Assembly: GCF_000426865.1 (NCBI RefSeq)
Contig: NZ_AUGE01000020.1
Coordinates: forward strand, 16,278 to 80,277
DNA length: 64,000 nt
Direction of reading: 5' to 3'
Source of the DNA: Citrifermentans bremense R1
Lineage (GTDB): Bacteria > Desulfobacterota > Desulfuromonadia > Geobacterales > Geobacteraceae
The position numbers and the translations under genes were made by a program. This document shows, piece after piece, positions 51,613 through 61,120 of the stretch. Every line of letters starts with the position of its first letter. The stretch's first letter is position 1. Below the pieces are notes generated by a model. It was not told the origin of the DNA. It saw only the letters and a list, made by a program, of their open reading frames with translations, and made no database searches.

Positions 51613-54600
51613 TCAAGGCGGGGCGCCCCGGCGCCAGAAGGTCTCGGTCTCGATGGTGAGGGGATAGCCGTCTCCCCATTTGCCCGCGATCTCCTTCTTG
51701 AGCGCCTTCAGGCGCTGCTCGACCAGTCCTTCGCTCTCGATCTCGGCCAGGTAGGAGAGCCTCAGCACCGCTGGCTCCTTGCGCAGCTGCTTCAGCAACA
51801 GGTCGATCCTCGGCCGCCATTGCCTGCGCAGCTTGGCGCTCTTGGGCTCGAAGGCGCCGTCGGCCACGTCCATGGAGACCACGTGATGGATCGCCGCGCC
51901 GAAGTTGAAGCGCAGCATCTTGCCGCGCGTGGCGCGCTGCACCTGCGGGTTCTCGCCGGTCACCCGGTAGCCTGTGGGGAGGGTGCGGTCGTCGACCTTG
52001 AGGATGAAGTTGCTGCCGCGGTCCTCGTCGGGGACCACCGCGCAGGTGATGTGGAAACGGCCGAACTCGTCGGTGGTGGAGACGAGCCCCCGGGCCGTCA
52101 CGGTCCGCACCCCCGGAAGCCCCTTTTCCCCGGCATCCGGATAGCCGTTGGCGTTCGCGTCGTCAAAGACCTTGCCGATGATGTCGGTGCAGTCGAGGTC
52201 GGCGTCCGGGACGACGCGGACGGTCGCGGAGGCGACCGGCGACGCGACGCTGTCGGTGAGGTTGTCGAGCACCTGGGCGCGGTTCACGTACTCTCCCTCG
52301 GAGACGCCGGAGCCTGCGATCATCAGGAAAGAGACGCGGTGGCTGGTGCTGCTGCTAAGCTGCGCCACGCTCCAGATCATCTGGCGCGTATTGAGCGCCG
52401 GCTCGGCCTTCTGGCCGTCCAGGCGCGCCGAACCGGCCACATACCTGAATCCGAGCGGGAAGGTGTCGACCAGGCTCAGGTTCCTCAGCGTCACCCCCAG
52501 GGTGTTGTTGAGGGTGATGGTGTAGGGGACCAGCTGGCCGCGGGTCACGTTGGTCAGTGCGGCGCTCTTGGTGATGGCGATCGCCGTGTCCAGCGTCGGG
52601 TCGACGGCGATGTGGTTGTTGTAGATCTGACTGTGGCCCGGCTGCAGGTTGCCCAGGGTGAGGCGCAGGTAGTACGCCGTGGCGGCGCCGGGGAGCACCG
52701 AGGCGCCCGGCACCAGGTCGGAGCTTTGCGCCTCGCAGTATCCGGCCGTGGTCGGCACCGCGTCCGCAGCGCTCCCCGGGCAGGAGGGGACCGAGAAGGA
52801 AGCCGTGCTGTCGCTTGAGACCGGCGGGACCAGCCTGGAGACGCCGGCCATATACCCGGAGGCGGGGGGCGTCACCTGGATCAGATAGTCGCCGCCGGAG
52901 GGGCAGGAAGGGTCGCTGAAGTTGAGGTCGAATTTATACAGGCCGCTTGCCGTGGTCACCTGCCCCTGCTGCACCGGGTCGCTGAAGCAGCTGGCCGAAA
53001 GGCGCGTCAGGCTTCCCGCCTGGACCATGGCCAGGGTGGCCCCCGGCACCGGCGTGCGGATGATGGAGTTGTAGACCGCGCCGTTGGGGGTGAGCGGAAG
53101 GTTCAGGTCCTGCGCGAGGCCGCCGCCGCTGGCCACGATATCGGTGATGCGCTGCATGCCGTTGGTGAAGGGGGAAGCGCACCAGCCGAGAAGCGCCGTA
53201 GATGAACCGGCGCCCGGCGCCCGGAAGCGAAGCTCGTAGCGGATCGCGGTCCCGGCGTTGGGCGCTACCCCGCTGAAGCGGTAGGAACCGTCCGCCGCGC
53301 TCTCTACCGTCCCCACCACGCGCCCGTCCTGGTAAAGCTCCACGCTCCATCGCGCGGCGGGAAGCTCGCCGGCGTCCTGGGTGTTGTCGTGGTTTGCGTC
53401 CTGCCAGACCGAGCCGCTCAGGCTCGCGCTCCCCGGCATGCCTCCGACGGTGACGGAGGTCCCAGCACTTGCCACCTGGGTGGGGGTGTCCCAGCTCGCC
53501 TGCGCCGTGTTGCTGATCACGCTGCCGGCGGTCACCGTGCCGTTGAGCTTCACCTCGAAGCGCAGGACCACCGACGCCCCCGGCGCGAGCGCGCCGTAGC
53601 TGGCGCCGTAGTTCGCCGTCAGCACCGGCGCGTTAAAGCTCACGCCGTTCGTGGAGCCGTTCATCATCGCGGAGTTGGCGACGTAGCCTCCCTGGGAAGA
53701 TAGCGGGGCCAGGTCGTCGGTCAGCACCACCCCATTGGCCGGCACCTGCCCTATGTTGGTGGCCCGGATGGTGTACTCCAGAACGCCCCCCGGCAGCACC
53801 GCCCCCCCTCCCACCACCACGGCGGACTTGGTGACGGAGAGCCTTTGGGCGTTGCCGACGGCGATGACGGTCGGCTGGTAGCCGTTACCGGGGTTGCCGT
53901 CGGAGTCGGTGGAGAGAAGCGGCAGCTCCGCGGTCGCCACGCTCCCCTGATTGCTGATGACCGTTCCCGTTGCGACTGCCGGATTGACCTGGACCCTGAA
54001 GGTTACGACACCGGTGCCGCCTGCCGCGAGAGTACCGTTGCTGGCGGGGGGCGCAGGCGGAGTGAGTCCCGAGGAGACGACACCGATGCCGTTGGTTAGG
54101 GGCGACGCGCCGGAGCCTGGATCCGCGACAGCCACGCCGTTCAGGCGCGTGGAGCCCGGGACGTAGCTCGTGTCGGCGGGGATCGCGTCGGTGAAAAGCA
54201 GGCCGGTCGCGGCAGTCGCCCCCGAGTTGGTCATGGTTATGGTGTACTGGAGCTGGTCGCCCGGATCTACCAGGCCGTTGCCGTTCTGGTCGCCGGCGAG
54301 CTCGACCGTCTTCAGCGCGTAGACGAGCGGGAGATTCCCCACCACCACGGTGGTCGGATCGTTGGGGACCGGGGTCGCGGGGTCGTCCGAGACCTCTTCG
54401 GGGAACGGCCCGCTCGCCGCGCCGGTGCCGTAGACGACGGCCTGGTTGGAAAGGAGGGTGCCGGCCACCACGCTCTTGCTGATCCGGACCTGGAAGGTGA
54501 CGGTGGCGACGTTGGAAGCCGTCCCCGCCGCCGCGGGCATGGCGCCCGGCGCGGGGTTGGCGGGGGAGTTGATCGTCATGCCGCCTTGCAGGGGGCTCAC

Positions 54601-57600
54601 GCCGGCGCTCGCATCGGCGACAGCATTGCCGTTCAAGGTGGTGCTGTTGGCGACGTAGCCGGTGTTGGCCGGGATCTGGTCCCGCAGCGTGACCCCGGTC
54701 GCATTCTCGGTGCCGTCGTTTCTGAGGGTGATGGTGTAGCGCAGCGTGTCGCCGGCCGTGACCGTTGCGGTGCCGGATGTCAGGTCCTGCACCGTCTTTT
54801 TGAACTGGAATTTGGGCGCCGACGCGATGAGGGTCCGGGTCGGGTCGGCGCTTCCGGGGAGCGCCGGGTCGTCGCTCAGTTGGGACGGCAGAAGGGGCGA
54901 AGCGACCTGCGCCTGGTTCGCCACCAGCGAACCGTTGTCGATCACCGGTTGCAGGGTGGCCTGGAACTCGACCACCAGCTTGTCGCCCGCCTCCCCCTGC
55001 GGGGCGACGGTCAGGTTGCCGATACTTACCACCCCGGTCCCCTTGGTCCCGCCGTTAGCCGAGGTCGCAGCGACGGTCGCACCCGCCGGAAAGCTGAGGA
55101 GCTTCAGGCTCCCCGGCACGAACATGGCGGAGGAGTTCAAACGGTCCAGCTCATCGGTCAGGGTGAAGTTCGCCGCTCCCAGCGTCCCGACGTTTTGGAC
55201 GGTAAGCGTATATTTCAGCGTGTCCCCCGGCCTGGCGCCTGCGCCGGACTCCCCCGTGGTCGCGTTCAGCACCGTCTTGGTGAAGTTCAAGAGCGGCGCC
55301 TGGGTGGTGACGGCGAACGCGTCCTGCAGGTCCAGCACCCCGGGCGTGCCGTTGGTGAGCTGGCCGATGCTGGTCTGGATGTTCTCCGGCGCGGTTGCGG
55401 CCGGATCGGCGCTCAGCCACCTGGTGGCTCCCGCGACGTTGGTAAGGGTGATCCCCCCTGCCGTGTAGGGATCGAGCGCGGCGCTGTAGCTGACGATCAG
55501 GCGCTCGCCCGGGGCGATCGCGGCAGCGGCGGACTTCATGGCGACCGTCATAACGCAGGCGGGTGCCGGTGCGAAGGTGACGGTGAAGTCGGCGCCGTTG
55601 GCCAGTTGCGCGGAAACGGGGGTGACCCCGTCGCTCTGGTAGATGCGGGCCGTCACGTTCGTGGGCGCAGAGCCGCACATGCTCCCCGGAGCGGGAGTGG
55701 TCACCTTGGGGAGGATGTCCGAAAGGGTGGTCTGCCAAGCGGTGCTCCCGCCGCTATTGCGGACGTCCAGGGTGAAGACGCCGGGGGCGAGGGCGTTGAC
55801 GATGGCCGGGCCGCTCTTTTGCAAGGTCAGCGCAGGGCCGACGATGGTGACTGCGGCGCTCGCGCCGGGCGCGCCGGCGGCCTGCGTGGCAGGGGTGTTG
55901 TTGACGCCGTTGTAGCTGTAGGTCGCGCTGTTCTGGAACTGTTTCCCCAGGGTGTTGGCGGCGGAGTTAGTGAGCACCACCGTGACCTTCACGACGGCCT
56001 GCCCCCCGGCGGGGATATCGATGCCGCCCGCGGTGTCCTGGATGACGAGGCTCGTCGCGCTGCCTGTGTTGACCGGGGTGAACGCCGGGCCCGATACCCG
56101 CTCCACGCCGACGAACCGCAGGTCCACGCCGGTAAACGTTGAGCTCAGCTCGTCCAGGATGCGCACGTCGTACATCGCCGTGGGCTGCGGCACCGCCGGG
56201 ACCTTTATGCTGTAGCTGAAGGGTTGGCCGATGGCGGCTGTCGACACCAGGGCCTGCTTGGAGAGCGCCGTGGCCGCCGCGGTGGTCAATTGGACCGTGG
56301 CCGCGCTGGTCGGCCCGTACACCTGCCGGTTGGCAAGGACGCTGGAGGCCGGCACCTCTTCGCTGTCGAAGGAGTAATAGCGGGCGATCTCCGCCCGGTT
56401 GTTCAGCGTCACCCCGGCCCCGAGGCCGGCGTCGCCCTTAAGCTGGTACTCCACTTGAAGTGCCTGCCCCGGCGGGATGGTGTAGAGGCCGGCGGAACCG
56501 GCCACGTCGAAGTTCCAGGTCGCGACGCCGGTTGCCGCGCTGTAGCTTGGCGCGAGCCTGGGGAGCGTGGCGGTGACCGCGCCTGTCGCCGTGTCGACCA
56601 GGGTCACGCCGGTGGTGGTCACCCCCCCCTGGCGCAGCCCCACCGGGAGCGTGTCGGCAAGGAGAGGGTTGTAGGCGGGTGCCGTGCCGCTGTTGGCTGC
56701 CTTGACGGTGTAGGTGATCGCTTCGCCGGCAGTTATCACCGTGCCGCCGCTTGCCGTTACCGCACTCTTGGAGAGGTTCAAAAGCGGCTGCCAGACGTTG
56801 ACGGTCGCCGCCGACTGCTTCGGGTCAGCGGCAATGCCGTTGATGGCGTAGCTCAACGTGGCGTTGTTGGTGAGCTGCTGCGCCGTGGGGGATTGCGCCA
56901 GTGCGTCCTTCACCACGTGCGCGCGGTACCGGATGTTGAGGGTGTTGTTGGCGGCGTTGTTGTCCGCCGAGTTGGCGACGTTGCCCAGGTTCCAGGTCAG
57001 GTTGCCGGTGGCGCCCGGGGCGGGCTGCGAGGCCAACGTATAGGAGAAGTTGCCGCTCCCGGAGGCCGGGGCGATGCCGACCAGCGCGTCGAAGGCTATC
57101 CCTGGCGGCAGCTGGTCGGTCAGCACCACGTTCTGGGTCACCCCTTCGCGCAGGGTGAGGGCGAGGTTGTAGATGACCGTGTCGCCCACGCGCAGGGTCG
57201 AGTCGGTGCCGCTGCCCGGTGCTGCAGTCCAGGAATCGGAAAGTACGGTTTTGGCAAGGGCAGTCGGGTCAAACGAGGAGACGGTGGCGGATATCGGACC
57301 CGAGCAGTAGTTGTTGGGCGCGGTCACGCTGGGGCACCCCGCGCCGGTGCGCTCGCCGGCGCTGGAGCCGGAGAGGGAGGTCCAGTCGACGTACACGTCG
57401 TTGGTGATGGGCGCGCCGCTGGTCTGAAGCACGGTCACCAGGTAGCTCAGCACCAACGTGCCGCCGGCAGGGATGTCGAGGCTGGCGTCGCCGTTTTGGC
57501 TCCCCCAGTCCACGGCGCCGCTTGGCAAAAGGGCCGGGGTGGTGATGAAGCCGCTCACGGGGGCGCCCCCCATCTGCGCCGTCGCCGACCCGGGCACCAG

Positions 57601-60276
57601 CGACACGTTCGCCGGCAGGAAATCCATCACGTCGGCGTCGTAGGCACGGGAGCCGCCGTCGTTGGTGACGGTGACCGTATAGCGCAGGACGTCGCCCGGT
57701 ACCGCGGCGGAGGAGGTCTGCTTCCCGGCAGGGGAGGCGTAGCCAACCGTTTTCGCAGCGGTGAGGTGAGGCTCGACCACGGTCATGTTGGCTGTGGTAG
57801 CAGCACCCCCGGCAGCCTGGCTCAGGCTGTCGCCGTTTACCTTGTTGTAGCTGTACGAAGCCGTGTTGTTGAAGGTCAAGCCGTTTCGGTTGGCGACGCT
57901 GTTTTGCAGGGCCGCTGTCACCTGGATCACCGCCTGCCCGCCGGCCGGGATGTCGATCCCGGTGGCCAGGTCCTGGAGGATGACGTTGCCGGCGGTGCCG
58001 GTGTTGGTCAGGTTCCAGTTGCCGCCTGAGATCACCTGAGCGTCCACGAAGCTCATCCCGGCGGCGGAGAGCCCCAGGTTGTCCAGGATCCTGACGTCGT
58101 AAAGGGGGACGTCGGTCGGGGTGGCGGGAACCTTGATGAGATAGCTGAACTGCTGGCCGATGGTCGCCGTGGTCTGAGCCGGATTCGCCTTCGACAGCGC
58201 TCCCGGCGCCTGGACGGTCACCCTGGTGGCATCCCCTCCCGAGCCCAGCAGCACCGTTCCGTTCAGGTAGGGGTCGTCGCTTGGGCCGGACCAAAGCGTC
58301 GGGGGAACGGTGGTATTGTCGGTCCCGGTGAGGTTGGCCTGGTTGGAGACGACGGTGCCGTTGGCTAGTGTCGAATCGAGGGTGGCGTCGAATTCGATCT
58401 GGATCTGCGAATTGGTCGTGGCGCCGCCTGGCAGGTTGAGCCCGGAGATGGTGATGGAGCCAGGGGTCCCGCCGCTTGGCTGGGTGACGCTCGTGGAGCC
58501 CCCGGCCGGGGTGACGGTGACGTTGGCGATGGAGCGCAGCCCCGCAGGGAGGTTGTCCGTTATGGTCACGCCGGTAAGCGGCGGCCAGGTGAAGTTCTGC
58601 AAGAGCAGCGTGTAGCGCAGCCGGTCTCCCGGGAAGGCCGCCGCGGCGGGGATCGCGCCGGTGGTGAGATCCCGTACCGTTTTTTGGAAGTAGTAGCCGG
58701 CCAGCGCAGCGGTGACCGTGTAGGCGTCCTGGAAGTCGAGCGTTCCAGGTGTTCCGTCCGTTATGGTCCTGTCGTACTGGCGGCGGCCTGCAAAGCTGCT
58801 ATTCGCGCTGAACCACCTGGTGACGCCGGCGATGTTGGTAAGCCCCGTGCCGGATGCGACGCCGGTACTGTCGACCTGTGCCTGGTAGCTTACGATGAGA
58901 CGCTGGGTGGGGGCGATCTTCACCGTGTCGAGCAGCGTCAGGGTAAGAAGCCCCGGCGCACCGCTGCCGCCGCTCCAGGTGAGGGTGAAATCCGTGTTGT
59001 TTGCAAGCGGAGCGGAGACCGGGGTGACGCCGTCGGAGGCGAAGATCCGCGCAGTGATCGTCCCCGCCGGGGAGACCGTGCTCATGCCGGCCGGAATGTG
59101 GTCGGCGATGGTCGCGTTCCAGACGTCGCTTCCCCCGGTGTTCTGTACGTTGAGCGTGTATCTCACCTGCGAATCCAGGTTGACCGTCGAGGCCGAGCCC
59201 GTCTTGGTGAGCGTGAGATCGGGCTCGACCACCGTCATCGGAGGGGTAGTGCCGGGCCAGGCCTGGAGATCTACCATACTCGTCGTGTTGATCGGCTTGT
59301 TGAACCACATCTTGGCGGTGTTGGAAAATTGCGTTCCTGCCAGGTTCACGCTAGCCGGGGTGTTGTCGAGGATGACGGTGACGTCGATCTCCAAGTTGTA
59401 ACCGGCGGGGAGCGAGGCCAGCGAGGGGTTGTACTCGTAGGAGAAGACCAGGTGCTTGCTGGCGTCGGACAACACGCCGGGGTGATTGGTGAGCCAGCTG
59501 CCGCTTGCGCCCAGGGCCAACGGCGCGCCGCCGTTCAACGCGGTCTTCGCGCCGGTTGCGGGGTTGACCAGGTAGGCGGCGTTGCTGACGTAGCTCAAGG
59601 CCGCGCCTGTCGCGGTGAGGTCGTCGGGTATGACGACATTGGTCACGGTGGCGTCGTCGGCGTTCGCCATGTACTGGAAAGTCCCGGTAGCGTCGAGTTT
59701 CCCCAGAAGCGGCACTGTGATCGTATAGGTGAAAGGCACGCCGACGGCGGCAGTGGTCTGGGACGGCGGGTTCTTCTTGCTGACGGCATCAACCGGCACC
59801 ATGAACGCCTGGCAAGAAGGGCTGATGTTGTTGTACCCGCCTGGGGCCCAGTAGATCCAGAAGTCGGAGTGGGTGGGGTCGTTGCACGACATGTTGCCGT
59901 AGTAGAAGACATCGAGGAAAGCTATGTAATAGGACTGCTGCTGCGGGAAGTTGAAGTTGATATTCGTGATTGGGAACCCGCCGATGGCCTCGGAGAAGTT
60001 CTTTATGGTGCAGTTCATGTCGACCCCGAAGGTCGAGGCTGCTTTAACCGCCGCCAGTGTCGCGGGATTGTTGCCGTCGACCACTCCACCGAATTCGGAG
60101 CAGAAAACACCGGCAGCCTGTGCCCCCGTGGGGATTCCCAGCATGACGAGCAAGAGAGCGCTGAACATGACGGCGCGCAGAGAACGCGCGGTCAGCCCGA
60201 TCTCCCGGGATGAAGCTGCAACCAGCCGGCGAACGACATTTGCTAGGAATAGCTTTAACTGGATAAGTATTCGCAC
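51613..60276 (-). CDS. Giant exported DUF11-repeat protein with SdrD-like B and OmpA-like end
   Basis: The protein has 2,887 residues, read from GTG at 60276 with GAGGG 7 bases upstream; a TTG 15 bases upstream is less likely. After a long n-region comes a signal peptide (VMFSALLLVMLGIPTGAQA). The body is a long series of DUF11-type Ig-like repeats (TVTNDGGSRAYDADVMDFLPA; TVQNVGTLGAANFTLTDEL; TLRNDGTENATGVTLRDQIPA). Two SdrD-B-like domains follow (GSVWQDANHDNTQDAGELP; GKVFDDANANGYPDAGEKG). The last 110 residues look like an OmpA-type domain (AKLRRQWRPRIDLLLKQL...), which would hold the chain near peptidoglycan. It is preceded by four GEMM riboswitches. A surface adhesin or filament role is inferred. 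Confidence 0.85.
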   Translation of the reverse strand: MRILIQLKLFLANVVRRLVAASSREIGLTARSLRAVMFSALLLVMLGIPTGAQAAGVFCSEFGGVVDGNNPATLAAVKAASTFGVDMNCTIKNFSEAIGGFPITNINFNFPQQQSYYIAFLDVFYYGNMSCNDPTHSDFWIYWAPGGYNNISPSCQAFMVPVDAVSKKNPPSQTTAAVGVPFTYTITVPLLGKLDATGTFQYMANADDATVTNVVIPDDLTATGAALSYVSNAAYLVNPATGAKTALNGGAPLALGASGSWLTNHPGVLSDASKHLVFSYEYNPSLASLPAGYNLEIDVTVILDNTPASVNLAGTQFSNTAKMWFNKPINTTSMVDLQAWPGTTPPMTVVEPDLTLTKTGSASTVNLDSQVRYTLNVQNTGGSDVWNATIADHIPAGMSTVSPAGTITARIFASDGVTPVSAPLANNTDFTLTWSGGSGAPGLLTLTLLDTVKIAPTQRLIVSYQAQVDSTGVASGTGLTNIAGVTRWFSANSSFAGRRQYDRTITDGTPGTLDFQDAYTVTAALAGYYFQKTVRDLTTGAIPAAAAFPGDRLRYTLLLQNFTWPPLTGVTITDNLPAGLRSIANVTVTPAGGSTSVTQPSGGTPGSITISGLNLPGGATTNSQIQIEFDATLDSTLANGTVVSNQANLTGTDNTTVPPTLWSGPSDDPYLNGTVLLGSGGDATRVTVQAPGALSKANPAQTTATIGQQFSYLIKVPATPTDVPLYDVRILDNLGLSAAGMSFVDAQVISGGNWNLTNTGTAGNVILQDLATGIDIPAGGQAVIQVTAALQNSVANRNGLTFNNTASYSYNKVNGDSLSQAAGGAATTANMTVVEPHLTAAKTVGYASPAGKQTSSAAVPGDVLRYTVTVTNDGGSRAYDADVMDFLPANVSLVPGSATAQMGGAPVSGFITTPALLPSGAVDWGSQNGDASLDIPAGGTLVLSYLVTVLQTSGAPITNDVYVDWTSLSGSSAGERTGAGCPSVTAPNNYCSGPISATVSSFDPTALAKTVLSDSWTAAPGSGTDSTLRVGDTVIYNLALTLREGVTQNVVLTDQLPPGIAFDALVGIAPASGSGNFSYTLASQPAPGATGNLTWNLGNVANSADNNAANNTLNIRYRAHVVKDALAQSPTAQQLTNNATLSYAINGIAADPKQSAATVNVWQPLLNLSKSAVTASGGTVITAGEAITYTVKAANSGTAPAYNPLLADTLPVGLRQGGVTTTGVTLVDTATGAVTATLPRLAPSYSAATGVATWNFDVAGSAGLYTIPPGQALQVEYQLKGDAGLGAGVTLNNRAEIARYYSFDSEEVPASSVLANRQVYGPTSAATVQLTTAAATALSKQALVSTAAIGQPFSYSIKVPAVPQPTAMYDVRILDELSSTFTGVDLRFVGVERVSGPAFTPVNTGSATSLVIQDTAGGIDIPAGGQAVVKVTVVLTNSAANTLGKQFQNSATYSYNGVNNTPATQAAGAPGASAAVTIVGPALTLQKSGPAIVNALAPGVFTLDVRNSGGSTAWQTTLSDILPKVTTPAPGSMCGSAPTNVTARIYQSDGVTPVSAQLANGADFTVTFAPAPACVMTVAMKSAAAAIAPGERLIVSYSAALDPYTAGGITLTNVAGATRWLSADPAATAPENIQTSIGQLTNGTPGVLDLQDAFAVTTQAPLLNFTKTVLNATTGESGAGARPGDTLKYTLTVQNVGTLGAANFTLTDELDRLNSSAMFVPGSLKLLSFPAGATVAATSANGGTKGTGVVSIGNLTVAPQGEAGDKLVVEFQATLQPVIDNGSLVANQAQVASPLLPSQLSDDPALPGSADPTRTLIASAPKFQFKKTVQDLTSGTATVTAGDTLRYTITLRNDGTENATGVTLRDQIPANTGYVANSTTLNGNAVADASAGVSPLQGGMTINSPANPAPGAMPAAAGTASNVATVTFQVRISKSVVAGTLLSNQAVVYGTGAASGPFPEEVSDDPATPVPNDPTTVVVGNLPLVYALKTVELAGDQNGNGLVDPGDQLQYTITMTNSGATAATGLLFTDAIPADTSYVPGSTRLNGVAVADPGSGASPLTNGIGVVSSGLTPPAPPASNGTLAAGGTGVVTFRVQVNPAVATGTVISNQGSVATAELPLLSTDSDGNPGNGYQPTVIAVGNAQRLSVTKSAVVVGGGAVLPGGVLEYTIRATNIGQVPANGVVLTDDLAPLSSQGGYVANSAMMNGSTNGVSFNAPVLTANYGASYGALAPGASVVLRFEVKLNGTVTAGSVISNTAQASWDTPTQVASAGTSVTVGGMPGSASLSGSVWQDANHDNTQDAGELPAARWSVELYQDGRVVGTVESAADGSYRFSGVAPNAGTAIRYELRFRAPGAGSSTALLGWCASPFTNGMQRITDIVASGGGLAQDLNLPLTPNGAVYNSIIRTPVPGATLAMVQAGSLTRLSASCFSDPVQQGQVTTASGLYKFDLNFSDPSCPSGGDYLIQVTPPASGYMAGVSRLVPPVSSDSTASFSVPSCPGSAADAVPTTAGYCEAQSSDLVPGASVLPGAATAYYLRLTLGNLQPGHSQIYNNHIAVDPTLDTAIAITKSAALTNVTRGQLVPYTITLNNTLGVTLRNLSLVDTFPLGFRYVAGSARLDGQKAEPALNTRQMIWSVAQLSSSTSHRVSFLMIAGSGVSEGEYVNRAQVLDNLTDSVASPVASATVRVVPDADLDCTDIIGKVFDDANANGYPDAGEKGLPGVRTVTARGLVSTTDEFGRFHITCAVVPDEDRGSNFILKVDDRTLPTGYRVTGENPQVQRATRGKMLRFNFGAAIHHVVSMDVADGAFEPKSAKLRRQWRPRIDLLLKQLRKEPAVLRLSYLAEIESEGLVEQRLKALKKEIAGKWGDGYPLTIETETFWRRGAPP

Positions 60277-60304
60277 TTCAGCCCTCGACAATGAAATTGC
60301 ACCG

Positions 60305-60349
60305 AAAAATAGTTAGCGCTCACATCTTCCGAAGATGAGAGCGCTAACT
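60305..60349 (-). terminator. Riboswitch 1 terminator, just before the DUF11 gene
   Basis: AGTTAGCGCTCTCATCTT-CGG-AAGATGTGAGCGCTAACT is an 18-bp stem with one mismatch, followed on the minus strand by ATTTTTC. Its left arm CTCATCTTCGG can instead pair with CCGAAGAGATGAG at the 3' side of aptamer 1, giving the antiterminator switch. Confidence 0.85.
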
Positions 60350-60380
60350 GTATCCGGGGCATGCCGGAGCCAGATGCTAG

Positions 60381-60470
60381 CTCATCTCTTCGGCAACCCG
60401 GCTATCCTGTCAGTCCAGGACCCGTGGCTTTGCGTCACCAGATCACTCTGGTTTTGCCCGTTCGGAGAAC
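60381..60470 (-). promoter_or_regulatory. GEMM-I cyclic-dinucleotide riboswitch, copy 1
   Basis: In RNA order it shows CGGGCAAAACC, a P2 stem CCAGA-GUGA-UCUGG with a GNRA tetraloop, the invariant UGACGCAAAGCC, a P3 arm ACGGGUCCU...AGGAUAGCCGGGUUGCC and a closing CGAAGAGA. These are the defining parts of GEMM-I aptamers (c-di-GMP; a Geobacter subset binds cAMP-GMP). It directly controls the terminator ahead of the giant DUF11 gene. Confidence 0.92.
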
Positions 60471-60495
60471 GTCTGCAGTAATCAAGATCATGAAA

Positions 60496-60543
60496 CAAAA
60501 AAACCCGCGCCATAGCCGATGCTTCGACTGATAGCGCGGGTTT
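60496..60543 (-). terminator. Extra terminator behind the 53-codon leader ORF
   Basis: AAACCCGCGC-(interior loop)-GCGCGGGTTT is followed on the minus strand by TTTTTTTG. It lies between the small ORF and aptamer 1 and is not part of any aptamer, so it adds a fifth stop point in the leader. Confidence 0.75.
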
Positions 60544-60618
60544 CACTTGCCCCGTAGGGATGAGACTTACCGCTTTTGCTTTAATTTGTACCGCCGGAAG
60601 ATTTCTATCCGGCCGCCA

Positions 60619-60780
60619 TCATTTCAGGCGTTCCTGCTTCGTCGCATCGCAAACCCTGTAGTCGGCGATATTGACCGTGACCTGGAGGTGCGGTGCGGAG
60701 AGCAGGCCGATCACCTTCATGCATTCGGTCAACTTCCGCTTCCAGTCCGGGTCAAGGCTCGGATTAAGGGTCCTGTGCAT
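60619..60780 (-). CDS. 53-residue leader-encoded small protein
   Basis: ATG at 60780 has GAGGAT 5 bases upstream and the frame ends in TGA at 60619. The protein is basic and helical at first (NPSLDPDWKRKLTECMKVIG) and ends IADYRVCDATKQERLK. It has no signal peptide or membrane helix and no recognised family. It sits between riboswitch copy 2 and copy 1 and is followed by its own terminator. Copy 2 could therefore control this ORF, with copy 1 controlling the giant gene. It could be a leader peptide or a small regulator. Confidence 0.55.
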   Translation of the reverse strand: MHRTLNPSLDPDWKRKLTECMKVIGLLSAPHLQVTVNIADYRVCDATKQERLK

Positions 60781-60817
60781 GGCTATCCTCGCAAGTAGTT
60801 TTTTAAATCCGCGCCAT

Positions 60818-60853
60818 AAAAAAGCGCTCACATCTGCCTAAGATGAGAGCGCT
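60818..60853 (-). terminator. Riboswitch 2 terminator
   Basis: AGCGCTCTCATCT-TAGGC-AGATGTGAGCGCT is followed by TTTTTTA on the minus strand. CTCATCT can alternatively pair with the aptamer-side AGAGATGAG. Confidence 0.85.
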
Positions 60854-60892
60854 CCTTAGTGCCGGGACTATTACCGGGTGCCAAGATGCCAG

Positions 60893-60983
60893 CTCATCTC
60901 TTCGGCAACCCGGCTATCCTGTCAGTCCAGGACCCGTGGCTTTGCGTCACCAGATTACTCTGGCTTTGCCCGTTCGGAGAACG
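60893..60983 (-). promoter_or_regulatory. GEMM-I riboswitch, copy 2
   Basis: Same core as copy 1 (CGGGCAAAGCC, P2 with a GUAA tetraloop, UGACGCAAAGCC, GAUAGCCGGGUUGCC). It is followed by its own terminator and then the 53-codon ORF. Confidence 0.92.
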
Positions 60984-61045
60984 TTTTAGTTTTCAACCAC
61001 TCGTGCAACGTTTCATGCGCTCTTGAGAAACACCCACTGTTCCAC

Positions 61046-61085
61046 AAAAAAAGAGCGCCCACATCTTCCGAAGATGAGAGCGCTC
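61046..61085 (-). terminator. Riboswitch 3 terminator
   Basis: GAGCGCTCTCATCTTC-GG-AAGATGTGGGCGCTC is followed by TTTTTTTG on the minus strand; one arm has a G in place of A relative to the sister copies. Confidence 0.85.
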
Positions 61086-61120
61086 CTTGTGTCGGTACAT
61101 ACCGGGTGCCAAGATGCTAA

